From the NCBI RefSeq assembly GCF_025195085.2, contig NZ_JANAVY020000004.1, positions 1 through 64,000 on the forward strand: DNA of 64,000 nt. The letters run 5' to 3'. A program made the translations under genes and the position numbers. Below, piece by piece: positions 53,396 through 63,485 of the stretch (position 1 is the first letter of the stretch; each line of letters starts with the position of its first letter). The notes below the pieces were generated by a model, which did no database searches, was not told the DNA's origin, and saw only the letters and a list, made by a program, of their open reading frames with translations. Source of the DNA: Vibrio intestinalis. Lineage in GTDB: Bacteria > Pseudomonadota > Gammaproteobacteria > Enterobacterales > Vibrionaceae.

Positions 53396-54853
53396 TTATA
53401 GTGTTAAACCCGGGCTAAGTGTCGCGGGTAGCAAAGTCTCTGAACCTTCCATCGAAGCCATTGGGTAAGCACAATAATCCGCAGCGTAGTAAGCACTTGG
53501 GCGCAAGTTACCCGAGGCTCCAGGCCCACCAAATGGCGCATCGCCACTGGCTCCAGTTAGCTGTCGGTTTCGATTTACAATGCCAGCGCGAATATGATCA
53601 ACGAAGTATTCCCACTCACTGTCATCGGTAGACACTAACCCTGCCGATAAACCAAAGCGGGTATCGTTGGCAAGCTCAACCGCCTGCTCTAAACCTTGAT
53701 AACGAATCACTTGTAGTAATGGGCCAAAGTATTCTTCATCTGGCAGCTGTTCAATAGCGGTGACGTCGATAATCCCTGGGCTAACAAACGCGGCTTCGCC
53801 ACCTTTTGCTTCAACCAAGCTCTCTCCCCCCAACGATTGCAGATGGGTTTGCGCATTCAAGATAAACTCAGCGGCGGCTTGAGAGATTTGCGGCCCCATA
53901 AATGGAGCAGGTTCGGCAAATGGTTGGTCGACACGAATATTGCGCGTAGCTTCGACCAATTTCGCCAACAATTGGTCGCCCTTCTCACTACTTGGTACAT
54001 ACAAACGACGTGCACAAGTACAGCGCTGCCCGGCACTAATAAATGCTGACTGAATAATGGTATAAACGGTCGCATCAAGGTCACCAAACTGCTCAGAGAT
54101 AACCATAGGGTTATTACCCCCCATCTCTAAAGCCAGCATCTTATCGGGTTGCCCCGCAAATTGGCGGTGGAGAATATGGCCCGTATTTGCGCTGCCTGTA
54201 AACAAGAGGCCATCAATGCCTTTTGATTCAGCGAGAGCAATCCCTGTCTCTTTCGCCCCTTGCACTAAGTTAATCACACCGTCAGGTAACCCTGCTTGTT
54301 GCCAAAGCTTCATGGCAAACTCACCCGTCCAAGGAGTCTGCTCTGATGGCTTAAATACCACGGTATTACCTGCAAGAAGTGCCGGCACAATGTGCCCATT
54401 AGGTAGATGCCCCGGGAAATTGTAAGGGCCAAACACCGCCATCACACCGAGCGGTCTGTGGCGTAATACAATTTGGTTACCTACGGCCTCTCGAGTCGCC
54501 TCGCCTGTTCGTTCATGGTAAGCGCGAATAGAGATAGCGATTTTACCTGCCATTGCGCCCGCTTCAGTGCGCGTCTCCCACAATGGCTTACCCGTTTCTT
54601 TGGCGATGATTTCAGCAATTTGCTCGCTATGTTCTTTAACCAATTCAGCAAAACGCAGTACCACCGCTTCGCGCTGTTCAAAGCTGGTCTTTTTCCATAC
54701 TAAGAAAGCTTCTCGCGCTGCGGATACCGCCGCTTCTACTTGAGCCGACGTCGCGCTATCACTTTGCCAAATTACCTCATTGTTGTATGGGCTAATTGAG
54801 CTCATAGGATCGCCTTGTCCGGCAACCCATTGTCCTGCAATCCAATGTGACAT
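53396..54853 (-). CDS. astD: N-succinylglutamate 5-semialdehyde dehydrogenase AstD
   Basis: NAD-dependent oxidation of succinylglutamate semialdehyde, fourth step of arginine succinyltransferase catabolism. About 485 residues from ATG 54853 ([12 protein letters not shown]), which follows AAAAGGA; the open frame runs 31 codons upstream into astA and is not used. Aldehyde dehydrogenase features: [32 protein letters not shown] with the general base Glu, and [11 protein letters not shown] with the catalytic Cys. Follows astA by about 28 bp. Confidence 0.94.
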   Translation of the reverse strand: MSHWIAGQWVAGQGDPMSSISPYNNEVIWQSDSATSAQVEAAVSAAREAFLVWKKTSFEQREAVVLRFAELVKEHSEQIAEIIAKETGKPLWETRTEAGAMAGKIAISIRAYHERTGEATREAVGNQIVLRHRPLGVMAVFGPYNFPGHLPNGHIVPALLAGNTVVFKPSEQTPWTGEFAMKLWQQAGLPDGVINLVQGAKETGIALAESKGIDGLLFTGSANTGHILHRQFAGQPDKMLALEMGGNNPMVISEQFGDLDATVYTIIQSAFISAGQRCTCARRLYVPSSEKGDQLLAKLVEATRNIRVDQPFAEPAPFMGPQISQAAAEFILNAQTHLQSLGGESLVEAKGGEAAFVSPGIIDVTAIEQLPDEEYFGPLLQVIRYQGLEQAVELANDTRFGLSAGLVSTDDSEWEYFVDHIRAGIVNRNRQLTGASGDAPFGGPGASGNLRPSAYYAADYCAYPMASMEGSETLLPATLSPGLTL

Positions 54854-54881
54854 TTGCGTATCCTTTTTATTGAGGTAACTT

Positions 54882-55901
54882 TTATTGCGGTAACAGGCGA
54901 ACGTAATCGCCCTGCTCAACCTGAAGCGCTTTGGCAGCTTCAGCATTAATAATCACACTCTCGCTTGCTTGGTCATATGCGGCTTTTGTCGCTACCGCGC
55001 GGAAATCTTCAAACGAGGTATTGCTCATAAGGTAATCTTGAGAACTTGAGTGCTCGCTGATTTCCACTTTGGCTCTAAATGAGTGGCGCACTGACTCGAT
55101 ATTTCGCAGGTCGCACTCCACCGTTGGGCCACCATCAAAAATATCGACGTAGTTCCGACAAGTGAACCCTTCATTCTCGAGAAGACGTAATGCGGGTTTG
55201 GTATTGTCATGTACCTTACCGATGACCTCTTGCGCCTCTGGGCTCAGCAAGTTGATATAAATTGGCAGTTTAGGCATCAAATCCGCGATAAAGCCTTTCT
55301 TACCGATCCCGGTTAGATAATCTGCCATGGTGAAATCAATCGAGAAGAAGTGCTCTTGCAACCACTGCCAGAAAGGCGAATTACCTTCATCGTCAGAGAC
55401 ACCACGCATCTCGGCAAAGACAGTTTCAGAGAAACGATGTGGATGTTCGGCCATCATCAAGAAGCGACATTTCGACATCAATCGGCCATTCAAACCACCA
55501 CGAAATGCAGGGCGCAAAAACAAAGTGCAGATTTCAGAACAACCCGTGTAGTTATTACCGAACGTCAGTAACTTAACCACGTTGTTGACACCAAGCTTAG
55601 GTGAAGAGTGCACTATGGTACTGATGTGATAAGAGTAAAACGGCACATCCCAGCCGATAGAGGCTTCAATACCAGTACAACCCGCAACTTCATTGGTTTC
55701 GCTGTCAAAGCCAACCATTAGATAGCCTTCGTCACCTGGTTGAGTCACGTCTGGTTTTGAAAAACTGTACTCTGAATGTTGAATGCGGTTGGTTAACAAT
55801 TTTTCGTTAACCGGTAGTGATGTGAATCCGTGTCCTGACTCTACGGCGCAGGTGTGCAGCGCGTCGTAATCTGACATGTTGATAGGTCGAATAACCAGCA
55901 T
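54882..55901 (-). CDS. astA: Arginine N-succinyltransferase AstA
   Basis: First step of the AST pathway, succinyl-CoA plus arginine. 339 residues from ATG 55901 ([15 protein letters not shown]); AGGAGGGAG precedes it, whereas the upstream extension to 55988 has no such site. [28 protein letters not shown] is the acetyl-/succinyl-transferase core and [19 protein letters not shown] is typical of AstA. A 12-bp inverted repeat lies in the spacer between it and the aminotransferase gene. Confidence 0.93.
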   Translation of the reverse strand: MLVIRPINMSDYDALHTCAVESGHGFTSLPVNEKLLTNRIQHSEYSFSKPDVTQPGDEGYLMVGFDSETNEVAGCTGIEASIGWDVPFYSYHISTIVHSSPKLGVNNVVKLLTFGNNYTGCSEICTLFLRPAFRGGLNGRLMSKCRFLMMAEHPHRFSETVFAEMRGVSDDEGNSPFWQWLQEHFFSIDFTMADYLTGIGKKGFIADLMPKLPIYINLLSPEAQEVIGKVHDNTKPALRLLENEGFTCRNYVDIFDGGPTVECDLRNIESVRHSFRAKVEISEHSSSQDYLMSNTSFEDFRAVATKAAYDQASESVIINAEAAKALQVEQGDYVRLLPQ

Positions 55902-55928
55902 CGATACTCCCTCCTGATGCAGGATACC

Positions 55929-55989
55929 AATGCTACCAACCACATGCTCCTTTACCGATGCAAAGCGATTAACCAATGTTGGTAGCATT
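55929..55989. repeat. 12-bp inverted repeat in the argD-astA spacer
   Basis: AATGCTACCAAC (55929-55940) and GTTGGTAGCATT (55978-55989) are exact inverted copies 37 bp apart, in the 110-bp spacer of the ast operon. In the mRNA it would form a stem with a large loop, upstream of the astA ribosome-binding site. No T run follows. Confidence 0.75.
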
Positions 55990-56011
55990 TGTATAAGTTT
56001 TTAAATTTTCC

Positions 56012-57226
56012 TTATTTAACGAGCGATGCAATGGCTCGTTCTAGTTTTTCTAATCCTTGTTCAATATCTTGTTTAGTAATCACCAACGATGGCGTAAAGC
56101 GAACCACATTTGGCCCAGCAACCAATACCATCAATCCTTGTTTGCCTGCGGCGAGCAAAATGTCACGCGCACGGCCTTGCCACTCTTCATTGAGTGCAGC
56201 ACCAAGGAGTAGGCCTTTGCCTCGAATTTCACTAAACACTTGGTACTTATCATTAATCTTAGTTAATCCATCACGGAATAAAGCTTCACGCTCTAAAACG
56301 CCACTTAACGTATCTGGGTGACCGACCACATCAACGACCGCTTCCGCCACAGCACATGCCAATGGGTTACCACCATACGTTGAACCGTGTGTGCCTACTT
56401 TTAAGTGTTCAGCCAAACGGCTGGTTGTCAGCATCGCGCCGATAGGGAAACCGCCACCAAGGGATTTAGCGGTGCTGAGAATATCTGGTGTTACACCTAA
56501 GCCTTGATAAGCATAGAAGTGACCAGTACGGCCATTACCGGTTTGCACCTCATCGAAGATCAGCAGTGCATCATGTTTATCACACAGTTCACGCACGGCT
56601 TGGGCAAACTCGTCAGTTGGGGAAATAATGCCACCCTCACCTTGCAACGGCTCCATCATCACCGCACAAGTACGCTCTGACATGTGTGCTTTTAATGCTT
56701 CTATATCATTGTAAGGAAGATGGGTTACATCACCCGGTTTTGGACCAAAGCCATCTGAGTAGGCTGCTTGACCACCAACAGTTACCGTGAAGAAAGTACG
56801 GCCATGGAAGCCTTGTTTAAAGGCGATAATTTCAGACTTTTCTGGGCCGTGAATATCCGCAGCGTAACGGCGGGCTAGCTTCAATGCTGCTTCATTGGCT
56901 TCAGCACCAGAGTTAGCAAAAAAGACTTTATCTGCGAAACACAAATCCGTCAGTTTCTTTGCTAAGCGAAGCGCAGGTTCGTTAGTCATGACATTACTTA
57001 GATGCCATAGTTTTTGACCTTGCTCAGTTAAGGCATTCACCATTGCTGGGTGGCAATGACCCAGGCAACTCACTGCAATCCCACCAGCAAAATCGATGTA
57101 TTCGTTACCATCTTGATCCCAAACTCGTGAGCCTTCACCTTTAACTGGGATCATTTCCATAGGGCTGTAACAAGGCACCATTACCTCATCAAACAAGCCA
57201 CGTTCAATCTTATTTTCTACCGTCAT
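56012..57226 (-). CDS. argD: Acetylornithine / succinylornithine aminotransferase (ArgD/AstC)
   Basis: PLP enzyme transaminating N-acetylornithine (biosynthesis) or N-succinylornithine (AST catabolism). About 404 residues from ATG 57226 ([19 protein letters not shown]); GAGAGGGA precedes it, and the frame extends 10 codons upstream. [38 protein letters not shown] and the PLP lysine in [15 protein letters not shown] are visible. The ast neighbours favour a catabolic role, but vibrios often use one enzyme for both. I saw no clear ARG boxes upstream. Confidence 0.92.
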   Translation of the reverse strand: MTVENKIERGLFDEVMVPCYSPMEMIPVKGEGSRVWDQDGNEYIDFAGGIAVSCLGHCHPAMVNALTEQGQKLWHLSNVMTNEPALRLAKKLTDLCFADKVFFANSGAEANEAALKLARRYAADIHGPEKSEIIAFKQGFHGRTFFTVTVGGQAAYSDGFGPKPGDVTHLPYNDIEALKAHMSERTCAVMMEPLQGEGGIISPTDEFAQAVRELCDKHDALLIFDEVQTGNGRTGHFYAYQGLGVTPDILSTAKSLGGGFPIGAMLTTSRLAEHLKVGTHGSTYGGNPLACAVAEAVVDVVGHPDTLSGVLEREALFRDGLTKINDKYQVFSEIRGKGLLLGAALNEEWQGRARDILLAAGKQGLMVLVAGPNVVRFTPSLVITKQDIEQGLEKLERAIASLVK

Positions 57227-57647
57227 CGCACATTCCCTCTCGATACCGCATGCCAATGCAGGTTTGCATCCTTACCTACTCCAACTCAAATACAGCTATA
57301 TATTTGGTATAAGTATAGAAACAAGTTGTTTGTTTTACATTTCTGCAGACACGGCATTGTATTTACATTTAATTAACCATTTCAATAGCGTTTTATTCTT
57401 TTTGAATTTCATCGTCGAGAGCAAAAACCACCATTAGTGATTATTTATGCATCATTCCATTTCTTTTATGAAGCAATTTATAGTTATGGATTAAATAAGT
57501 TACGGTTTAGTCTGACTTACCGAACTGGAGTGAAGAAAGAGATTGAATGCAGCCCGCATACAATTTCAAGGTAAAATGCACGCGCGAGATATGAATTAAA
57601 TGTTAAGAAAAGTGATCTGAGTCGGGATTATTTGACCTAAATGACCA
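57227..57647. other. Intergenic region between argD and pabA
   Basis: About 420 bp of AT-rich DNA upstream of argD (minus strand) and downstream of pabA. It holds the argD ribosome-binding site, a weak promoter-like TTGTTT-N16-TATATA on the minus strand (around 57300-57330), and several AT-rich ATTCA-like half sites that do not form a convincing ArgR operator. No ORF and no strong hairpin. Confidence 0.5.
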
Positions 57648-58232
57648 TCAAACAGTGCGTTTTAAGAAGTTTTCTAGCAATTGGTGACCTTGTTCGGTCT
57701 TAATTGACTCTGGATGGAACTGAACCGCATCAATTGGCAGAATTTTGTGCTGATAACCCATAATTTCATCCATCTCGCCATCTTCTCGCTCTGTCCAAGC
57801 CGTCAACTCAAAACAATCAGGCAAGGTATCACTCTTCACGACCAAAGAGTGGTAGCGAGTCACGGTCAATGGGTTATTTAAACCACGAAAGACGCTTGTA
57901 CCATTGTGGCGAATAGGAGAGGTTTTACCATGCATCACTTGGCGCGCACGCACCACTTCACCACCAAACACTTGAGCTATCGCTTGATGGCCTAAACAAA
58001 CCCCAAGAATCGGTAATTTACCCACAAAGTGCTCTATCGCGGCGAGCGAGATACCCGCTTCATTCGGTGTGCATGGCCCAGGGGAGATCACAAGATGAGT
58101 TGGCTGTAATGCTTCAATACCTGCAATATCGATTTGGTCATTACGTACCACTTGCACCTCAACACCTAACTCACAAAAGTACTGGTAGAGGTTATAAGTA
58201 AATGAATCGTAATTATCGATAATAAGTAACAT
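57648..58232 (-). CDS. pabA: Aminodeoxychorismate synthase glutaminase subunit PabA
   Basis: 194 residues. Class I glutamine amidotransferase supplying ammonia to PabB for p-aminobenzoate and folate. [19 protein letters not shown], nucleophile Cys79 in GVCLGHQ, and the catalytic His/Glu in QFHPESI. Without a trp operon next door PabA is preferred over TrpG, although many proteins of this type serve both. Confidence 0.92.
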   Translation of the reverse strand: MLLIIDNYDSFTYNLYQYFCELGVEVQVVRNDQIDIAGIEALQPTHLVISPGPCTPNEAGISLAAIEHFVGKLPILGVCLGHQAIAQVFGGEVVRARQVMHGKTSPIRHNGTSVFRGLNNPLTVTRYHSLVVKSDTLPDCFELTAWTEREDGEMDEIMGYQHKILPIDAVQFHPESIKTEQGHQLLENFLKRTV

Positions 58233-58353
58233 GGCAGGTCTACAGCTCTAATACCAAAGTAATTGTTAAACATGGCTCGCGCGGTATTGTGCAATAGACA
58301 CTGGCAAACACAAAGCCTTAATTCAAAATAATCGTAGCAAAAACTAGCGCGCA

Positions 58354-58381
58354 CAAAAAAGGCCAGCAATCGCTGACCTTT
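58354..58381 (-). terminator. Terminator of the dam-rpe-gph-trpS transcript
   Basis: Minus strand GGTCAGC/GCTGGCC stem with GATT loop, then six T; it begins about 17 nt after the trpS stop, closing the cluster before pabA. Confidence 0.85.
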
Positions 58382-58397
58382 CTACCATTTAATCTAA

Positions 58398-59417
58398 TTA
58401 CAGTGGGCGAGACACAAAGCCAACTGCATCGTACACTTTCTTCAATGTCACAAGTGCGCGCTCAGATGCTTTTTCAGCGCCCTGCTTCATCACTTGATCC
58501 ATGTATGCACGATCTTCACGGATACGGCGGTATTCGGCTTGAATAGGCTCAAGCATCGCCACTAGCGCTTCACCCACATCTTTCTTGAATGGACCATACA
58601 TTTCCACGCCTTGGTATTTCGCTTCAATCTCTTCGAAGCTCATACCTGTCGCTGCTGAGTAAAGACCCATTAGGTTAGAGATGCCCGCTTTGCTATCCCA
58701 ATCGTGCGCGATACGTGGTGGAGTTTCGGTATCCGTTTGCGCTTTGTTGATCTTCTTAAGAATCGACTTAGGCTCTTCTAGCAGAGTGATCACGTTCTTA
58801 CGGTTATCATCTGACTTAGACATCTTCTTAGTCGCATCTTGAAGGCTCATTACACGCGCATTCACGGTTGGAATGTACGGCTCTGGAACTGTGAAGATTG
58901 GGCTTTCTGGCGAGTAGATGTTGTTAAAGCGAGTCGCAATATCACGCGCTAGCTCTAAGTGCTGCTTCTGGTCATTACCGACTGGTACTTGGTGCGCACC
59001 ATAAAGCAGAATGTCAGCCGCCATCAGCACTGGGTAGCCAAATAGACCTGCGTTTACGTCGTTCGCGTAGCGTGCAGACTTATCTTTAAACTGAGTCATA
59101 CGGCTCAGTTCACCCATTTGAGTGTAGCAGTTAAGAAGCCAACCAAGTTGAGCATGCTCTGGTACGTGTGACTGAACAAATAGCGTGCTCTTTTGTGGGT
59201 CAACACCAACTGCTAAACAGATTGCTAATGCGTCTAGGGTTGCTTCATGCAGTGCTTTCGGGTCTTGACGAACCGTAATAGCATGCAGATCAACCACGCA
59301 GTATTGGCAATCGTAATCGTCTTGCATCTGTTGCCATTGACGTAGAGCACCCAAGTAGTTACCGATACTTAGTTCACCTGACGGTTGAACACCACTCAAT
59401 ACGATGGGCTTGCTCAT
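58398..59417 (-). CDS. trpS: Tryptophanyl-tRNA synthetase
   Basis: 339 residues, class I synthetase. The HIGH-like [15 protein letters not shown] is at 11-25 and KMSKS in [14 protein letters not shown] near 194. Cytosolic, charges tRNA-Trp. Follows gph after a 125-bp spacer holding a composite hairpin (59455-59495) in its leader; AAGGAA precedes the ATG. Confidence 0.97.
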   Translation of the reverse strand: MSKPIVLSGVQPSGELSIGNYLGALRQWQQMQDDYDCQYCVVDLHAITVRQDPKALHEATLDALAICLAVGVDPQKSTLFVQSHVPEHAQLGWLLNCYTQMGELSRMTQFKDKSARYANDVNAGLFGYPVLMAADILLYGAHQVPVGNDQKQHLELARDIATRFNNIYSPESPIFTVPEPYIPTVNARVMSLQDATKKMSKSDDNRKNVITLLEEPKSILKKINKAQTDTETPPRIAHDWDSKAGISNLMGLYSAATGMSFEEIEAKYQGVEMYGPFKKDVGEALVAMLEPIQAEYRRIREDRAYMDQVMKQGAEKASERALVTLKKVYDAVGFVSRPL

Positions 59418-59454
59418 GGACGAATTCCTTTGACTTCTTAATCTAATTAAATGA

Positions 59455-59495
59455 AACCGCGCTTCTATACTCTCTTAGAGCAAGAATACGCGGCT
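59455..59495 (-). repeat. Composite hairpin in the gph-trpS spacer
   Basis: Minus strand nested arms CCGCG/CGCGG, TTCT/AGAA and CTCT/AGAG around an AAG loop, with small internal loops. It lies about 40 nt before the trpS start. The only T-rich tail (TTTCATTT) is weak, so it may be a leaky terminator or a leader structure. Confidence 0.6.
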
Positions 59496-59542
59496 TTCCA
59501 GTGTACTCATTGATAAGTATTTTGCTAGTGGTTTTACTCGGC

Positions 59543-60223
59543 TTAAGCAGAAACCGTTACCACTTCGAGTAATTCTGCGATGTTATCCGCGACAAAGTCA
59601 GGATTAGACGCTGAGATAGGCTCGCCATGGTTGTAACCGTAAGTTAAGCCAAACGATGCGCAGCCTGCATTCTTAGCCGCTAGAATATCGTTCTTAGAGT
59701 CACCGACCATAAGCATTTCATTCGCACTACAACCATGTTTCTCTAATAACCAGTTCAGTGCGATTGGGTTTGGCTTTTTCTCAGCAAACGCATCACCGCC
59801 TAAAACGTCGGTAAAGTACTGAGCAATATCATGCTGAGCCAGCACATCAGGCACAAACTGAGATGGCTTATTAGTCACAAGCGCCAAGATATAACCCGCT
59901 TGCTTTAGCTCCGCTAAAGTGCTTTTTACGTTCGCGTACAAGTGGCTATTTTTGTGACCTGTTTTCTCATAAAAATCATCAAACAATTCACGGCCTTTAG
60001 CGCGAATCTCAGGGCTCAGCTCTGGATTAATCGTTAAGCTTTGGCTTAAGGCTCGACCAATCAAAACATCCGCACCGTTGCCTACGTAATCACGTACTTG
60101 CGCTTCGCTTACCGTAGCAAAACCGAGCGCTTGCGCTGCTTGATCAGCCGCAATCGCAAGATCTGGCACACTGTCTAGCAGAGTGCCATCAAGGTCAAAA
60201 GCTATCAGTTTTAAATCTTTCAA
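59543..60223 (-). CDS. gph: Phosphoglycolate phosphatase
   Basis: 226 residues, HAD superfamily. FDLDGTLLDSVPDLA at about 9-23 holds the nucleophile Asp, LALVTNKPSQF is motif II, KPNPIALNWLL is motif III, and MVGDSKNDILAAKNAG is motif IV. Removes 2-phosphoglycolate from DNA repair. 9 bp after rpe, same order as in E. coli dam-rpe-gph-trpS. Confidence 0.95.
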   Translation of the reverse strand: MKDLKLIAFDLDGTLLDSVPDLAIAADQAAQALGFATVSEAQVRDYVGNGADVLIGRALSQSLTINPELSPEIRAKGRELFDDFYEKTGHKNSHLYANVKSTLAELKQAGYILALVTNKPSQFVPDVLAQHDIAQYFTDVLGGDAFAEKKPNPIALNWLLEKHGCSANEMLMVGDSKNDILAAKNAGCASFGLTYGYNHGEPISASNPDFVADNIAELLEVVTVSA

Positions 60224-60232
60224 CGCTCAGTC

Positions 60233-60904
60233 CTATTTAACCTGTGCCAGTTCTGCACGCATTTCATCAATCACTTGCTTGTAGTCTGGTTGGCTAAAGA
60301 TAGCTGAACCTGCAACAAACATATCTGCGCCTGCTTCAGCGATTTCACGGATGTTATCGACTTTTACGCCGCCATCAATTTCTAGGCGAATATCACGGCC
60401 AGATTCATCGATAAGTTTACGTACCGCGCGCAGTTTATCCAAAGTGTTTAGAATGAATGATTGACCACCAAAGCCTGGGTTAACAGACATCAGTAGAATC
60501 ATATCTACTTTGTCCATGATGTATTCAAGGTGGCTTAATGGCGTTGCTGGGTTAAGTACTACGCCCGCTTTACAACCGTGCTCTTTAATCAGTTGAAGGG
60601 TGCGATCGACGTGTTCTGACGCTTCAATATGGAAGGTAATCATTGATGCGCCAGCGTTAGCAAAGTCAGGGATAATACGGTCAACTGGCTTAACCATTAG
60701 GTGCACATCAATCGGCGCAGTAATGCCGTAGTCACGCAGCGCTTTACACACTGGTGCACCAAAAGTCAGGTTTGGCACATAGTGGTTGTCCATAACATCA
60801 AAGTGCACCACATCAGCACCTGCTGCGAGTACTTTTTCTACATCTTCACCAAGACGAGCAAAATCTGCAGACAAAATCGATGGAGCGATAAGGAAATCTT
60901 TCAT
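60233..60904 (-). CDS. rpe: Ribulose-phosphate 3-epimerase
   Basis: 223 residues, TIM barrel of the pentose-phosphate pathway. Metal and catalytic residues lie in [52 protein letters not shown] and [11 protein letters not shown]. 95 bp after dam in the conserved cluster. Confidence 0.97.
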   Translation of the reverse strand: MKDFLIAPSILSADFARLGEDVEKVLAAGADVVHFDVMDNHYVPNLTFGAPVCKALRDYGITAPIDVHLMVKPVDRIIPDFANAGASMITFHIEASEHVDRTLQLIKEHGCKAGVVLNPATPLSHLEYIMDKVDMILLMSVNPGFGGQSFILNTLDKLRAVRKLIDESGRDIRLEIDGGVKVDNIREIAEAGADMFVAGSAIFSQPDYKQVIDEMRAELAQVK

Positions 60905-60999
60905 ACCTGACCTCTAGTAGTTGGCATCATTGCTTAAATCTGGCGCAATTCTACCTAAGCGGTCAGTTAGATGATAGAGGTATCAGGAAAATCTAGTGG

Positions 61000-61824
61000 T
61001 TAATCTTGCTTCGCTTTAAACAGCGCAAGTAACTCATCGACTTTATTTCGACCTGCACCATTACGGCTAATAGTGCGCTTAACCTTAACCACGTTAAGCT
61101 CTGCTCCATGATAGAGACGACGAGTCAGCGTTGTGTCGTGGTTAGAGATGAGTACCGGGATACCACGCTGGTTAGCGGTAGTTTCAGCTACATCCGCCAA
61201 TGCGGCTTGGTCATCCAAAGAGAAGCCATTGCCTGCATAAGAGGTGAAGTTTGCAGTATTTGATAGCGGTGCGTAAGGTGGGTCGCAGTAAACCACACAC
61301 CCTTTACGTGCGCGTTTAAAGGTTTCTGCATAACCTTCACAGACAAACGTCGCCTTCTTAGCTTTTTCAGCAAAAAATTCGAGTTCTTTTTCTGGGAAGT
61401 AAGGCTTTTTGTAAGAACCGAAAGGAACGTTAAAGCCCCCTTTCTTGTTGTAACGACACAAGCCATTAAAACCAAAGCGGTTCATGTACAAGAAGGCCAA
61501 CGAGCGATACATCACATCGTCTGTTTGGTTGAACTCTGCGCGAACGGATAGGTACGCTTCTTTGCGGTTATTCTCAGGCACAAACCAACGCTTAGCCTCA
61601 GAGATATACAGCTCTGGGCTCTCTTTGAGGAGATTATAAAGATTGATTAGGTCTGGGTTTATATCCGCGAGCAGGTATTGCTCATAATCGGTATTGAGAA
61701 AAATAGAACCCGCGCCGACGAACGGTTCTACCAACTTGCGTGCTTCAGGCAGATGACGCTGAATGTCTTCAACTAATCCGTATTTTCCACCCGCCCACTT
61801 AAGGAAGGCACGCTGCTTTTTCAT
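61000..61824 (-). CDS. dam: DNA adenine methyltransferase Dam (GATC)
   Basis: 274 residues, alpha-type N6-adenine methylase for GATC. SAM site FLKWAGGKYGLVEDI (about 7-21), PFVGAGSIFLNT, and catalytic DPPY in VVYCDPPYAPLSNTANF (about 177-193). Position after damX and before rpe shows it is the chromosomal housekeeping Dam rather than a restriction-linked one. In vibrios Dam is needed for replication timing on the second chromosome. Confidence 0.97.
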   Translation of the reverse strand: MKKQRAFLKWAGGKYGLVEDIQRHLPEARKLVEPFVGAGSIFLNTDYEQYLLADINPDLINLYNLLKESPELYISEAKRWFVPENNRKEAYLSVRAEFNQTDDVMYRSLAFLYMNRFGFNGLCRYNKKGGFNVPFGSYKKPYFPEKELEFFAEKAKKATFVCEGYAETFKRARKGCVVYCDPPYAPLSNTANFTSYAGNGFSLDDQAALADVAETTANQRGIPVLISNHDTTLTRRLYHGAELNVVKVKRTISRNGAGRNKVDELLALFKAKQD

Positions 61825-61970
61825 CGACTGCTCTATCTTTCAACCAAAAATTAAGGCTGCGGAATGTAACATATTTTCATCCCTTAACCCAAACAAATGC
61901 GCGTGCTATCGCTGCTTAACTGACATAACAGCACATTATGCCAATTAAGTGAGCAATGAGTAACGAACGA

Positions 61971-63437
61971 TTAGTTTCCGCGAGTGATTTCACGCTGAAC
62001 TTGATTCAGCGACTTCGCCCAAGGATCTAGTTTTTTCAGCTCATCAGAGAGCTCAGTAACCCCATCTCGAGCAAGCTGAATTGTTGGGTAGTTCTTATAG
62101 GTAATAATGAACCACTCAACGCCGCTGCGAACGGTCGGGTAAACATACACATCTTCAGTTAGCTGGTATTTGTTCAAGAAGTTCTGAGCTTCGACTAAGC
62201 TCTGCACTGCGGCGAGCTGTAAGGTATAGCTGCGTGGAGAAAAGGCGTTTAACTCTTCTTTGGCAAACGAGAACTTCACTGCTGTCGGAGTTTGAGGCGG
62301 CTGCTCATTGATAACTTCAGTTTTCACCACAGCTTCAGCAGCGACTTTATCCACTAATTCGGTATCCACTTGTTCTGGTTTACCTTCTAGCAGAGCATCG
62401 ACCACTTCTGAATTGATCACCACGCGTTGCGAGTCATCTTCAATGATACCCACACTCACAGGCGCATCGACGACTTCAGGAGGTAATGAATCGGTATCAT
62501 CTTCTGCTTGAGCAAGCGTTGAGTCTTCTATTGGCGTCTCTTCAACTGTTGGTAGTGTGCTAGAAGCCGCACTTGCCTCAGTTGGCGATTCTAACGTTGG
62601 AATCACCGTCTGTTCGACGTTTTGCGTGATTTGCTCTGCGGTTTCATCTGGCGTAGGTTGCCCCATCATCCATAAATAGCCACCACCAATCAGCATTAAC
62701 AATGCAATCACAAAGATTCCGATTTTCACCGGAGATCCAACGATTGATCGTATGATGATGCGTTTTTCCATCTTCTGCTCCCCTAATGCCATGATTAGCC
62801 CTGGGCGACGCGCGACACTTTTATACGCGTTGCGAACGCGACGCTCTCTGTCATCTTCGACAAAACGCATCACTAAATGTTCAAAGAATCGTTCTGCTTC
62901 TTGAGCGCTAAGTGGTTCTATTTCAAACTCAACCGGCTTTGATTCTTGGCCGTAACTCAAACGAGTCAGCAGCGCATCTAAGCTATTCGGCTGAGAGAAC
63001 AGCACGATGTTAATCGTCCACAAACGATGTTGCTGCGCTTCCATAAACAGCAACCATAGCTCAGACACAAAGGTTTCTGACAGCAAGTGGCCATCATCAA
63101 TCACTATGACGATATCGCACATCTCGCTTTCCATGCAGCGAGTAAAACTCTCTACTAAGCTATCGGCAGGATTAAACAGCGGCTCAGGTAATACCTGAGT
63201 TAAAATAGTAGTGCGGCGTTGTTCGTCATCCTGATTTGGATGACACATCAGCAAAGATTGCTCTTTTTCTTCTGCCCACGCCTCAAGGTAGCGCTGCGCA
63301 AGCCAAGTTTTACCTGCGCCCTGTACGCCACCTACGGTAATAAAATTGGAATTGAAGTGAGTCAGTAATTGTAAGCGCTCTAACAGTTCGGTTTGAGAAT
63401 CGAACTCAAGCATTCTCGATTGATGCATAACACTCAT
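61971..63437 (-). CDS. damX: DamX: AAA-type ATPase domain, membrane helix and SPOR domain
   Basis: 488 residues. N-terminal P-loop ATPase (VGGVQGAGKTWLAQRYLEA near 35-53; IVIVIDDGHLL Walker B near 110), one membrane helix at about 233-255, an acidic Glu/Thr/Val-rich periplasmic linker of about 140 residues, and a C-terminal SPOR domain (YTLQLAAVQSLVEAQNFLNKY, about 400-480) for denuded peptidoglycan. Acts at the division septum in enterobacteria. 146 bp upstream of dam. Confidence 0.93.
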   Translation of the reverse strand: MSVMHQSRMLEFDSQTELLERLQLLTHFNSNFITVGGVQGAGKTWLAQRYLEAWAEEKEQSLLMCHPNQDDEQRRTTILTQVLPEPLFNPADSLVESFTRCMESEMCDIVIVIDDGHLLSETFVSELWLLFMEAQQHRLWTINIVLFSQPNSLDALLTRLSYGQESKPVEFEIEPLSAQEAERFFEHLVMRFVEDDRERRVRNAYKSVARRPGLIMALGEQKMEKRIIIRSIVGSPVKIGIFVIALLMLIGGGYLWMMGQPTPDETAEQITQNVEQTVIPTLESPTEASAASSTLPTVEETPIEDSTLAQAEDDTDSLPPEVVDAPVSVGIIEDDSQRVVINSEVVDALLEGKPEQVDTELVDKVAAEAVVKTEVINEQPPQTPTAVKFSFAKEELNAFSPRSYTLQLAAVQSLVEAQNFLNKYQLTEDVYVYPTVRSGVEWFIITYKNYPTIQLARDGVTELSDELKKLDPWAKSLNQVQREITRGN

Positions 63438-63485
63438 ACTATAAACCTAACGGTCACTGGCTCACTTCGTTAGCGGCGTCGGACC

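Noticed and set aside
57257-57647. Possible ARG boxes (ArgR operators) upstream of argD
   Set aside because: Only half sites such as AATTCAT or ATTTAATT match; no 18-bp palindrome of acceptable quality.
60905-60999. Terminator between dam and rpe
   Set aside because: The spacer lacks a GC-rich stem with T run; the cluster probably continues as one transcript, as in E. coli.
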